43,967 nt of DNA. It comes from SKKY01 sp964622305 (GTDB lineage: Bacteria; Bacillota; Peptococcia; Peptococcales; SKKY01). Shown here one piece after another: positions 25,603 through 33,375 of the stretch (positions are counted from its first letter, which is position 1; the number at the start of each line of letters is the position of its first letter). The DNA lies in the NCBI GenBank assembly GCA_964622305.1, contig CAZUPR010000008.1:1-43967 (forward strand). Reading direction: 5' to 3'. The position numbers and the translations under genes are program-made. Under the pieces are notes generated by a model, which was given only the letters and a program-made list of their open reading frames with translations, was not told the origin of the DNA and searched no databases.

Positions 25603-25634
25603 AAAGCGTGGAAAACCTTTCCACGCTTTATTTT
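25603..25634 (+). terminator. Terminator after leuS
   Basis: A perfect 12-bp stem, AAAGCGTGGAAA (25603-25614) with TTTCCACGCTTT (25618-25629), has a 3-base loop and is followed by ATTTTA. The U run is short, so read-through into yhbY is possible. No convincing separate promoter for yhbY was found. Confidence 0.75.
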
Positions 25635-25645
25635 AAAATACGATG

Positions 25646-25675
25646 GAGGTGAGGGGCAGTTTCTGCCCGCATATG
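25646..25675 (+). promoter_or_regulatory. Ribosome binding site of yhbY with a hairpin in the spacer
   Basis: GGAGGTGA (25646-25653) is 19 bases from ATG 25673, too far for normal initiation. A 6-bp hairpin, GGGCAG (25654-25659) with CTGCCC (25663-25668), fills the spacer, leaving about 4 unpaired bases if folded. That would bring the site to a usable distance. Confidence 0.55.
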
Positions 25676-25966
25676 TTAACTGGAAAACAAAAAAGATACT
25701 TAAGAGGGCTTGCATCCACTGAGGACGCAATAGTTCAACTAGGCAAGGCTGGTCTTACTGACAGCACAATGGCCTCCTTAAATGAGGCCCTGGAGGCCAG
25801 AGAACTGGTAAAAATAAAGGTCTTAAAAAATTCTCCTGAAGAGGCTAAGGAAGTTGCCAGCCTCCTTTCTGAAAAGGCTAATGCAGAGCTTGTGCAGGTT
25901 GTAGGAAAAAACATTGTTCTTTACAGAGCCAGAAAAAAAGAGCCGGGAATAATTTTACCCGAATAG
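25673..25966 (+). CDS. yhbY: CRM-domain RNA-binding protein YhbY/YqeI
   Basis: This small ribosome-assembly factor binds pre-50S particles through a CRS1/YhbY (CRM) domain. From ATG 25673 the protein has 97 residues and begins MLTGKQKRYLRGLAS, the family start. The GKAGLTDS loop and the ALEARELVKIKVL strand are conserved. An in-frame ATG at 25643 would add ten unrelated residues and lacks a ribosome binding site. It heads the yhbY-proB-proA-nadD-yqeK-rsfS-yqeM cluster. Confidence 0.93.
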   Translation: MLTGKQKRYLRGLASTEDAIVQLGKAGLTDSTMASLNEALEARELVKIKVLKNSPEEAKEVASLLSEKANAELVQVVGKNIVLYRARKKEPGIILPE

Positions 25967-25976
25967 TGGTGATAAA

Positions 25977-27120
25977 ATGAGAGAAGAATATAAGGAGCTT
26001 GTTAGCTCTGCCAAGAGAATAGTTGTAAAAATAGGAACCAGCTCTCTTACCCATGAGACCGGAAATCTTGACTTAGAAATGATTGAAAAAATTTGTCGCC
26101 AACTGGCCAATATTCATTTTTCTGGTAAAGAGGTCCTTTTGGTGTCTTCTGGTGCAGTAGGAGCTGGCCTGAGTAAGCTTGGTTATAGAGAGAGGCCCAA
26201 AACCATTCCAGAAAAGCAGGCGGCTGCGGCAGTAGGTCAGGGTATCTTAATGCATGCCTATGAAAAAATCTTTGCTGAATATGGGGTGATTGTGGCCCAG
26301 CTTCTTTTAACCAGGGATGATTTGCGCAACCGTAAAAGATTTCTTAATTCCAGGAACACTCTGCACACTCTCCTGGAAAAGAGAGTAATTCCAATTATTA
26401 ATGAAAATGACACAGTTGTAGTTGAGGAAATTAAGTTTGGTGATAACGACACTCTTGCCGCCCTGGTAGCCAGCCTTATCGATGCAGATTTGCTGATTTT
26501 GCTTACAGATATAGATGGTCTTTATACGGCTGATCCCAGACAGGATAAAAATGCAGAGCTTATCACCGTCATTCCGGAAATTAATGAAGATATTATGGGT
26601 CTGGCAGGCCAGTCTGGCTCTAAATTTGCCAGTGGAGGTATGATTACCAAAATAGGGGCAGGTAAAATAGCTGTAAATTCAGGTATCCCCATGATTATAG
26701 CCAAAAGTCGCCAGGAAAATGTTTTAAACAGGCTGATTAGCGGCGAAAATTTAGGCAGTCTCTTTTTGCCCCAGGAAGCCAATTCTCATGCCAGAAAAAA
26801 ATGGATAGAATTTTTTTCAGAAATAGAGGGAGTTTTGACCGTTGATAAGGGCTGTAAAGATGCTCTTCTTTNNNNNNNNNNGCAAGACCAAGAGTCTTTT
26901 AGCCAAAGGACTTTTGAAGGTGGAGGGCGAATTTAATAAAGGAAGTATCATAAGTATTACTGATGAAGATGGCGAGGAGTTTGCCCGTGGCATAGCTTCT
27001 TATTCATCGCTTGATATGGAAAAAGTAAAGGGCAGGCACTCAGAAGATTTTTTAAATATTTTGGGATACAGTGACAGTGATTGCCTGGTTCATTGTGATA
27101 ATCTGATAGTCAGAGAGTAA
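25977..27120 (+). CDS. proB: Glutamate 5-kinase (ProB) with PUA domain, interrupted by a 10-N gap
   Basis: ProB phosphorylates glutamate, the first step of proline synthesis. The amino-acid-kinase domain shows VVKIGTSSLT, LLVSSGAVGAGL and NENDTV. A C-terminal PUA domain starts near 275. Ten Ns at 26872-26881 cause an apparent frame change. Closing the gap with zero missing bases joins GCT CTT CTT T to GC AAG ACC AAG, restores one frame and gives the normal five-residue distance between the PUA motifs AL and SLL. The repaired protein has 377 residues, so the gene is probably intact. proA follows after 13 bases. Confidence 0.92.
26872..26881. other. Assembly gap (10 N) inside proB
   Basis: A placeholder run of 10 N. 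Flanking codons join in frame if the true gap is 0 bases or another multiple of three. Confidence 0.9.
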
Positions 27121-27133
27121 AGGAGTTGTAAAA

Positions 27134-28378
27134 ATGGATAAAATCATTGAGATTGGTAAAAGAGCCAAGGAAGCGGCCAGTCTTCTGGCTGGCCTGTCTG
27201 CAGCGGAAAAAAACCAGGCTTTGGAGGCTATGTCTCAGGCTCTTTTATCAGGAAGCGATCAAATAATTGCCGCCAATAAAATAGATTTAGAAAATGGCAG
27301 AGAAAATCAACTCTCTAGTGCCCTAATGGATAGACTTACCTTAAATGAAGACAGAATTGCCGATATGGCTCAGGGTTTAAGTCAATTGATTTCGGTTAAG
27401 GACCCAATTGGCGAGTCCAGGGAGAGCTGGATCAGCGAGGATGGCCTGGAAATCAAAAAGGTTCAGGTTCCTTTGGGCGTTATTGGAATTATTTATGAAG
27501 CCAGGCCTAATGTAACTGCAGATGCTGCCGGTTTATGTCTTAAGGCTGGCAACGCAGTTATTTTAAGAGGCAGCAGGGACGCCATAAATTCTAATATGAA
27601 AATTGTGGAGATCTTGCAGGGGGCACTGGAAAATACTAAGGCCGGCAAGTTTTCCCTGCAGTTACTTGAGGATACATCAAGAGAGATGGCCAACAAGATG
27701 ATGCAGCTTACCCAATATATAGATGTCCTTATTCCCCGGGGCGGTCAGGGCCTTATCAATGCAGTTATTGACAATGCTAAGATTCCGGTAATTCAAACAG
27801 GAACAGGTAACTGCCATGCCTTTGTTGACCAGTCTGCAGATTTAGAAATGGCCTTAAAAATCATTGAAAATGGTAAAACTCAAAGGCCGGGAGTTTGCAA
27901 TGCCCTTGAGACTGTTTTGGTCCACAAAGAAGTTGCAGAAAAAATCCTTCCTCCAATGGAAGAACTTTTACAAAAACACTCTGTTGAATTACGGGCTTGC
28001 TCAAGAGCACAAGAATTTCTGAAAGGAGCAAAAGAAGCCAGTCAGGAAGATTTTGCCACAGAATTTTTGGATATGATTCTTGCGGTAAAAGTAGTAGATT
28101 CCTTTGATGAGGCAGTGGCTCATATTAATAGGTTTGGTTCTGGTCACTCAGAAGTTATAATAACTTCTGATTATGAAAACAGCAGGCGTTTTCACAGAGA
28201 AGTTGATGCTGCAGCAATTTATGTTAATGCTTCCACCCGTTTTAGTGATGGTGGCAAGTTTGGCTTTGGTGCCGAGATTGGGATTTCAACACAAAAATTG
28301 CATGCCAGGGGTCCAATGGGAGTTCAGCATTTGACCAGCTATAAATACCAAATAAGTGGTAATGGAGAAATAAGATGA
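27134..28378 (+). CDS. proA: Gamma-glutamyl phosphate reductase
   Basis: ProA reduces gamma-glutamyl phosphate to glutamate semialdehyde with NADPH, the second step of proline synthesis. The 414 residues are typical. The catalytic cysteine is Cys255 in the RPGVCNALET motif. The cofactor region has VPLGVIGIIYEARPNVT, and the C-terminal FGFGAEIGISTQKLHARGPMG stretch is a family signature. The stop overlaps the nadD start by four bases (ATGA). Confidence 0.98.
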   Translation: MDKIIEIGKRAKEAASLLAGLSAAEKNQALEAMSQALLSGSDQIIAANKIDLENGRENQLSSALMDRLTLNEDRIADMAQGLSQLISVKDPIGESRESWISEDGLEIKKVQVPLGVIGIIYEARPNVTADAAGLCLKAGNAVILRGSRDAINSNMKIVEILQGALENTKAGKFSLQLLEDTSREMANKMMQLTQYIDVLIPRGGQGLINAVIDNAKIPVIQTGTGNCHAFVDQSADLEMALKIIENGKTQRPGVCNALETVLVHKEVAEKILPPMEELLQKHSVELRACSRAQEFLKGAKEASQEDFATEFLDMILAVKVVDSFDEAVAHINRFGSGHSEVIITSDYENSRRFHREVDAAAIYVNASTRFSDGGKFGFGAEIGISTQKLHARGPMGVQHLTSYKYQISGNGEIR

Positions 28379-28995
28379 AAAAACCAGCTTTTGGCATAAT
28401 GGGCGGAACCTTTGATCCTATCCATTATGGCCACTTGGTAACTGCAGAAGCAGCCCGTAAAGCCTTTGATCTGGACAGGGTATTTTTTGTCCCCTCGGGT
28501 AAGCCACCCCACAAAAACATTGAAGAACTTTCTTCACAGGAAGACAGATTTTTAATGACGGTTTTGGCAGTAACCTCCCACAAGGATTTTAAAGTTTCGA
28601 GGATTGAAATAGACCGCCCGGGAAAGTCTTATGCCTATGATACGGTAAGACTTTTTAAGCAAAGATACCCAGAAGAGGAAATCTACTTTATAACCGGAGC
28701 TGACGCTATTAAAGAAATCTTAAACTGGCACAGGGTTAATGAGCTCTTAGATTATTGTAATTTTGTAGCCGCCACCAGGGCTGGTTATGATCTGGACGAT
28801 TTGAAAGCCAGGGAACTGGTTGTTCTGCCGCCGGAGAAACTTGAGAAGATCCACACCTTGGAAGTACCGGCTATGGCAATATCATCAACTGATATTAGAA
28901 GCAGGGTAAGGGAAGATAAAACCATTAAATATCTTTTACCGGAAAGTGTAGAAGCTTATATCTGGAAAGAGGGGCTTTATCTTGATGGAAAATAA
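28375..28995 (+). CDS. nadD: Nicotinate-nucleotide adenylyltransferase
   Basis: NadD adenylates nicotinate mononucleotide on the way to NAD. The 206 residues open with GIMGGTFDPIHYGHL, which contains the nucleotidyltransferase HxGH motif (HYGH). The C-terminal ISSTDIRSRV carries the second ATP-binding signature. The ATGA overlap with proA and an 11-base overlap with yqeK show coupled translation. Confidence 0.97.
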   Translation: MKKPAFGIMGGTFDPIHYGHLVTAEAARKAFDLDRVFFVPSGKPPHKNIEELSSQEDRFLMTVLAVTSHKDFKVSRIEIDRPGKSYAYDTVRLFKQRYPEEEIYFITGADAIKEILNWHRVNELLDYCNFVAATRAGYDLDDLKARELVVLPPEKLEKIHTLEVPAMAISSTDIRSRVREDKTIKYLLPESVEAYIWKEGLYLDGK

Positions 28996-29569
28996 ATCTT
29001 ACCAGGATTTAAAGAGAGACCTGGGCCAAAAGGTTAGCCCTTACAGATTTGAACATACATTGAGGGTCGTTGAGACCGCCTTGGAGCTTGCAGAAAAGCA
29101 TGGTCTGGATTTGGAAAAAACCAGGAAGGCTGCTCTTCTCCATGATTATGCTAAAGATATGTCTGATCAAGATTTGCTGGCTTTGGTTACAGAGGCTGGC
29201 TTTGAGTTAAGTGACTTAGAAAAAAGGGATCCTTCACTCCTTCATGGGCTGGCTGCAGCAATAATAGCCCAGGAAGATCTGGGTATTGAAGATACAGAAG
29301 TTTTAGATGCCATTCGTTATCATACCACCGGCAGACCTAATTTTAGTCAATTGGGCAAACTGATTTTTGTGGCTGATCTTATTGAACCAGGCAGAAATTA
29401 TCCTGGCCTTGATAAATTCAGGAAAATGGCTTCAGAAGATTTGGACCAGGCCTACCTTGCAACACTTAATTCTTTAATTGAATTTATTTTACAAAGGGGC
29501 TTACTTCTACATCCATTGAGCATAGAGGCCCGAAATGATTTTATAATGAGGCTGGAAAATAAAAAATAA
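28985..29569 (+). CDS. yqeK: HD-domain phosphohydrolase YqeK (probable Ap4A hydrolase)
   Basis: YqeK-family proteins are symmetrical diadenosine tetraphosphate hydrolases. From ATG 28985 the protein has 194 residues. HD metal ligands are visible: His24 (FEHTLRV), the His53-Asp54 pair (ALLHDYAKD), a later HGLAAAIIA histidine and Asp in FVADLIEPGR. A TTG directly upstream is an alternative start. The nadD-yqeK-rsfS order is conserved in Bacillota. Confidence 0.93.
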   Translation: MENKSYQDLKRDLGQKVSPYRFEHTLRVVETALELAEKHGLDLEKTRKAALLHDYAKDMSDQDLLALVTEAGFELSDLEKRDPSLLHGLAAAIIAQEDLGIEDTEVLDAIRYHTTGRPNFSQLGKLIFVADLIEPGRNYPGLDKFRKMASEDLDQAYLATLNSLIEFILQRGLLLHPLSIEARNDFIMRLENKK

Positions 29570-29584
29570 AAAGGAGAGGTTCTT

Positions 29585-29935
29585 TTGGAAAAATATATTG
29601 ATTTAGTTATAAAGGCAATTGAAGAGAAAAAAGGTGGAAAAATATCTACTATTGAATTTAAGGATAAGGGTTTTATTGCTGATTACTTTATTGTGGCTAC
29701 AGGTAACAATGACAGACAAACCAAGGCCATTGCTGATTTTGTTGAAGAAGAAATGGAAAAGAATGGTGAAGTTGTTATCAGACGGGAAGGCTATCAAGAG
29801 GGACGCTGGATTATCCTGGACTATGGATTTCTTTTAGTCCACATTTTTACTCCAACCGAGAGGGAATTTTATGATATAGAAAGACTCTGGCAGGAATCTG
29901 TAAACAAATTAGGTGCCAATCAAGATGATTTATAA
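29585..29935 (+). CDS. rsfS: Ribosomal silencing factor RsfS
   Basis: RsfS binds ribosomal protein L14 and blocks subunit joining when nutrients are scarce. The 116 residues match the family, with the DKGFIADYFIVATGNNDRQ signature near 28-46 and the C-terminal HIFTPTEREFYDIERLW. It starts with TTG at 29585, supported by AAGGAGAGG. It overlaps the next gene by about 11 bases. Confidence 0.96.
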   Translation: MEKYIDLVIKAIEEKKGGKISTIEFKDKGFIADYFIVATGNNDRQTKAIADFVEEEMEKNGEVVIRREGYQEGRWIILDYGFLLVHIFTPTEREFYDIERLWQESVNKLGANQDDL

Positions 29936-30668
29936 GAATCTGGCATCAGTTTACGATAAGCTTATGGAAGATATTCCTTATCAGGCCTGGGGTGATTTTA
30001 TAGAGGAAATTATAGAGAGTAAAAGACCAGGATGTAAAAAAATTCTTGATCTTGGCTCGGGTACAGGAAGGATTTCCTCTCTCTTAAGCCAGAAGGGCTA
30101 TATGGTTACTAATTTAGATTTATCAGCAGAAATGTTGGAAGAAGCAAAAAAACTTTATGCCCAAAAAGGTCTTAGTGGAGAATTTATCCAGATGGATATG
30201 AAAGACCTGGACTATTCTTCACAGTTTGAATGTCTCTTATCAACCTTTGACACCTTGAATTATTTTACTGACCCTAAGGAATTAGAAAATCTTTTCAGGG
30301 CTGCTTTTCTTGCCCTGGATCAGGATGGCCTCTTTATTTTTGATATGAATACCCTCAACAAGTTTGAGAAGATCCTTGGTCAGGAAATTTATACATATAA
30401 CACAGATGAAATTGTCTATATTTGGGAAAACAACTATAATTCCAATAAGGAAAGGATAGAAATAGACATTTCTTTTTTCATTAAAGAAGCCAATGATTCC
30501 TACAGGCGTTTTAATGAATACCACGTCCAAAAATATTATCCCCCACAAGAGATAGAAGCCCTTCTACGAAAAGCAGGCTTTAAAGAAGTAAAAATATACG
30601 AAGATTGGCAAGTGGAAAATCTGGACAGTCAAAATATCAGGAATTTTTTTATGGCTGCAAAAGTTTAA
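29925..30668 (+). CDS. yqeM: Class I SAM-dependent methyltransferase (YqeM-like)
   Basis: This predicted methyltransferase has 248 residues and an unknown substrate. Motif I ILDLGSGTGR (about 39-48) binds S-adenosylmethionine, and an acidic residue ends the next strand (TNLDLSAEM). The C terminus forms a strand near LRKAGFKEVKIYEDW, usual for the fold. I start at ATG 29925, with AGGTG nine bases upstream; GTG 29913 is an alternative. Its position after rsfS equals yqeM in Bacillus. Confidence 0.88.
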   Translation: MIYKNLASVYDKLMEDIPYQAWGDFIEEIIESKRPGCKKILDLGSGTGRISSLLSQKGYMVTNLDLSAEMLEEAKKLYAQKGLSGEFIQMDMKDLDYSSQFECLLSTFDTLNYFTDPKELENLFRAAFLALDQDGLFIFDMNTLNKFEKILGQEIYTYNTDEIVYIWENNYNSNKERIEIDISFFIKEANDSYRRFNEYHVQKYYPPQEIEALLRKAGFKEVKIYEDWQVENLDSQNIRNFFMAAKV

Positions 30669-30710
30669 AGAGTCCACATTATGGGGTAATTCAAATGGGA
30701 GGAATTTATT

Positions 30711-30995
30711 GTGGAAACTATAAAAAGTGAGAACTACAAATATTTTAAAAATGATAAATGTGAGTATTTCCCCTGTCATAAAATGAAAAGCACGGACTTT
30801 TTTAATTGCCTTTTTTGTTATTGCCCTCTTTATTCTTTAGGTGAAGATTGTGGCGGTAACTTTAGCTGGTCACAAAAGGGTATAAAAAATTGCTCCGCTT
30901 GTAATATCCCTCACTCTGAGCAGGGATACGATCATATAAGCAGTAAAATAGGTGAAGTTATTAAAAGAACAAGCTATAATAGAAATCAAGGGTAG
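30711..30995 (+). CDS. Cysteine-rich small metal-binding protein
   Basis: The 94 residues carry eight cysteines (17, 22, 33, 36, 38, 47, 61, 64) plus His23 and His68, arranged as CEYFPCH, CLFCYCP, CGGNF and CSACNIPH. This matches the cysteine-rich small domain family (PF04071), thought to bind zinc or another metal; function is not established. It begins with GTG at 30711, supported by GGGAGG. cheA starts 25 bases downstream, so the two may be cotranscribed. Confidence 0.85.
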   Translation: METIKSENYKYFKNDKCEYFPCHKMKSTDFFNCLFCYCPLYSLGEDCGGNFSWSQKGIKNCSACNIPHSEQGYDHISSKIGEVIKRTSYNRNQG

Positions 30996-31020
30996 AAGAA
31001 AAATAACTGGGGTGAAGTAG

Positions 31021-33090
31021 ATGGAATTTAACAACTATATGGACCTTTTCCTGGAGGAATCCAGGGAGCATTTGCAAGTATTAAATGAACAACTTCTGGT
31101 TCTTGAAAGAGAACATGAAAACAAGGGGGCTATTGGCGAGATTTTTCGCTCAGCTCATACTCTAAAGGGTATGTCGGCCACCATGGGCTTTGAAAACATT
31201 GCAGATTTGACCCATAATATGGAAAACTTGCTGGATAAGTTGCGTTCAGATAAATTAAAAGTAAATCAGGAAATTAACGATGTTCTTTTCCTTTGCGTTG
31301 ATACCTTAGAAGATATGGTTGAAAGCATAATTGCCCAGGATGACAGGCAATTTGATGTTAGCGAATTAATTAACACCTTGGAAATCCTTGAAAGAGGAGA
31401 TTCAGCGCCTCAAAAAGCAAAAGAAGAAAAAAAACCTGAGGCCAAGGCAGAGCCAGGACCAGCACAGGAACAAAGCGGCTCAAAGTGTATAGATGCCAGA
31501 AAGCATCTGGATGATTATGGCCTGGAAATGCTGGAAAAAGCCAGGGCTGGCGGAGCTAACACCTATTTCTTTAAAATAATGCTGGATGAACAATGTGTCA
31601 TGAAGTCCGTAAGAGCCTTTATGATTTTCAATGCGCTTGAAGGCCTAGGAGATATTATTAAGTCAATACCTCACACCCAGGAAATAGAAGATGAAAACTT
31701 TGACCGTGAGATTTTGGTCTATTTTATATCAGAAGAAGAAATAGATGTAGTAAGGAATGCCATTAATAATATAAGTGAAGTTTCAGTTGTTGAAGACTGT
31801 GAATTCCTTGCAATTGAAGAGATAGAAGCAAAAATAGCAGAAGAAGAAATCAAGCAGGATAAAGGAGCAGGCCCACAGGAAGAAAGAAGCAAAGTAAGCT
31901 CCCAAACCCCTGCAGGCGGACCAGCTAAAGATGCTGGTAAGTTTGCTCAAAAGACAGTAAGAGTTGAAATTAGTAAACTTGATACACTTATGAATCTTGT
32001 TGGTGAGCTGGTTATCAACAAGACCAGACTGGAACAAATACATGATGCTGGTGACGGGGCCTCCCTCAATGAAACCATTGAGCAAGTAGGCCGTATAACA
32101 ACCGATTTACAAGACATAGTCATGTATGTCCGCATGGTTCCAATAGAGCAAGTATTTAACAGATTCCCAAGAATGGTCAGGGATCTTTCCAGAGATTTAG
32201 ATAAGGAAATAAACTTTATCATGGAAGGAAAAGAAACAGAGCTGGACAGGACAGTAATTGATGAAATTGGTGACCCCCTTGTTCACTTAATCAGAAACTC
32301 TCTGGACCACGGGATAGAAAGTCATGAGGAACGTTTAAAAACAGGCAAGCCAAGAGAAGGTACTGTAAGGATATCGGCCTCCCAGGAAGGTAACTCCGTG
32401 CTTATTGTTGTTGAAGACGATGGAGCTGGTATTAATACAGAAGTGGTAAGAGAAAAAGCCGTCGAGAGAAATGTAATTACAGAAGAAGAGAGTAGAAATC
32501 TGTCGGATCATGTTATAAATAACCTTATTTTTGAGGCTGGCTTTAGTACTGCTAAAGAAGTTACTGATGTTTCAGGCCGTGGAGTTGGCCTTGATGTTGT
32601 CCGTCAAAAAATCAGCTCTCTAAGAGGATCAGTTCATCTGGAGTCAAAAAGAGGTGAAGGCAGTAAGTTTGTTATTAAATTGCCTCTTACTTTGGCAATA
32701 ATCCAGGCTCTTATGGTTAAGGTAAAGGAAGAAGTTTATGCCATTCCTTTGGCCAACATTGATGAAACCACCAGCGTTTTATGTGATGAAATCAAAAATA
32801 TTCAAGGTCAGCAGGTTATGGTTCTTAGAGGGAATGTGCTTCCTTTAGTTAATTTGGCTGAAGTTTTGGATGTAAAATCTGAAATAGAAAAAGAAGAAGA
32901 GCTCTTTGTGGTTGTTGTAAGAAAGGGCGAACAAAGAATAGGCTTGGTTGTTTCTGAACTGATTGGCCAGCAAGAAATTGTAATAAATTCCCTGGGCAGC
33001 ATCTTACGGGATACCAGAGGAATTGCAGGAGCAGCTATTCTTGGTGATGGTACAGTTTCACTTATTCTGGACATCAGCAGCCTTTTTTAA
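31021..33090 (+). CDS. cheA: Chemotaxis-type histidine kinase CheA
   Basis: CheA phosphorylates response regulators on receptor signals. The 689 residues have all five regions: an Hpt domain with the phosphoryl-acceptor His46 (FRSAHTLKG), a P2 CheY-docking region (about 165-265), a dimerisation helix pair (about 315-380), a HATPase with N box near 423 (RNSLDHGIE) and G box GRGVGLDVV near 519, and a C-terminal CheW-like domain (about 557-689). It looks fully functional, yet no cheY, cheW, cheB, cheR or receptor gene is in the window, so it may serve a pathway encoded elsewhere. It ends at a bidirectional hairpin. Confidence 0.95.
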   Translation: MEFNNYMDLFLEESREHLQVLNEQLLVLEREHENKGAIGEIFRSAHTLKGMSATMGFENIADLTHNMENLLDKLRSDKLKVNQEINDVLFLCVDTLEDMVESIIAQDDRQFDVSELINTLEILERGDSAPQKAKEEKKPEAKAEPGPAQEQSGSKCIDARKHLDDYGLEMLEKARAGGANTYFFKIMLDEQCVMKSVRAFMIFNALEGLGDIIKSIPHTQEIEDENFDREILVYFISEEEIDVVRNAINNISEVSVVEDCEFLAIEEIEAKIAEEEIKQDKGAGPQEERSKVSSQTPAGGPAKDAGKFAQKTVRVEISKLDTLMNLVGELVINKTRLEQIHDAGDGASLNETIEQVGRITTDLQDIVMYVRMVPIEQVFNRFPRMVRDLSRDLDKEINFIMEGKETELDRTVIDEIGDPLVHLIRNSLDHGIESHEERLKTGKPREGTVRISASQEGNSVLIVVEDDGAGINTEVVREKAVERNVITEEESRNLSDHVINNLIFEAGFSTAKEVTDVSGRGVGLDVVRQKISSLRGSVHLESKRGEGSKFVIKLPLTLAIIQALMVKVKEEVYAIPLANIDETTSVLCDEIKNIQGQQVMVLRGNVLPLVNLAEVLDVKSEIEKEEELFVVVVRKGEQRIGLVVSELIGQQEIVINSLGSILRDTRGIAGAAILGDGTVSLILDISSLF

Positions 33091-33101
33091 AAGATAAAAA
33101 G

Positions 33102-33144
33102 AAAAGCTGATGGCTCATCTGATTGGCCTCAGCTTTTAATCTTC
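33102..33144. terminator. Bidirectional terminator between cheA and the minus-strand microprotein gene
   Basis: Stem AAAAGCTGA (33102-33110) with TCAGCTTTT (33129-33137) has an 18-base loop. On the plus strand it is followed by AATCTTCTTT. On the minus strand the stem is followed by the A/T-rich CTTTTTATCTT. The stem overlaps the last codon of the minus-strand gene. Confidence 0.75.
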
Positions 33145-33288
33145 TTTGTTGATATTTGAGTTCTCTTTATATTGTCTGACTTCTTCCCTTACTTCCTCTT
33201 CAGAATGGTAAACCTTGTCCGGACGCTGAGGTCTGGCCATGTAGAGGACAAAAGCGATGAAAGCAGCAAAGGCAAGATATTGTAACAT
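33136..33288 (-). CDS. 50-residue single-pass membrane microprotein
   Basis: I do not recognise this protein. It reads MLQYLAFAAFIAFVLYMARP, followed by QRPDKVYHSEEEVREEVRQY and ends KENSNINKED. A single hydrophobic helix (about 2-18) is followed by a basic-proline turn and a charged helical tail. AAGGAG lies seven bases before the ATG, and an extended -10 promoter lies upstream, so expression is well supported for so short a gene. It is convergent with cheA and divergent from the dehydrogenase-like gene. It may be a small accessory subunit or regulator of a membrane protein, but nothing in the sequence fixes the role. Confidence 0.75.
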   Translation of the reverse strand: MLQYLAFAAFIAFVLYMARPQRPDKVYHSEEEVREEVRQYKENSNINKED

Positions 33289-33315
33289 AAGTTATTCTCC
33301 TTCGGGGTGGTTTTC

Positions 33316-33345
33316 TTGTTTGCAAAGGAGATTATAACATATAAA
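33316..33345 (+). promoter_or_regulatory. Putative promoter of the dihydroorotate-dehydrogenase-like gene
   Basis: TTGTTT (33316-33321) and TATAAA (33340-33345) are 18 bases apart. The -10 abuts the -10 of the divergent microprotein promoter, so the two cannot be occupied together. Confidence 0.5.
33331..33339 (-). promoter_or_regulatory. Extended -10 promoter of the microprotein gene
   Basis: Read on the minus strand, TGT TATAAT forms an extended -10 with a perfect core. The -35 region (TTTTAT at 33354-33359) is poor, as often with extended -10 promoters. The predicted start near 33324 gives a leader of about 36 bases. Confidence 0.65.
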
Positions 33346-33375
33346 AATTAAATATAAAAGGAAGGTGCTTGCCCT

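Noticed and set aside
26842..27120. Separate small gene downstream of proB
   Set aside because: It is the PUA domain of ProB, displaced by an arbitrary 10-N placeholder.
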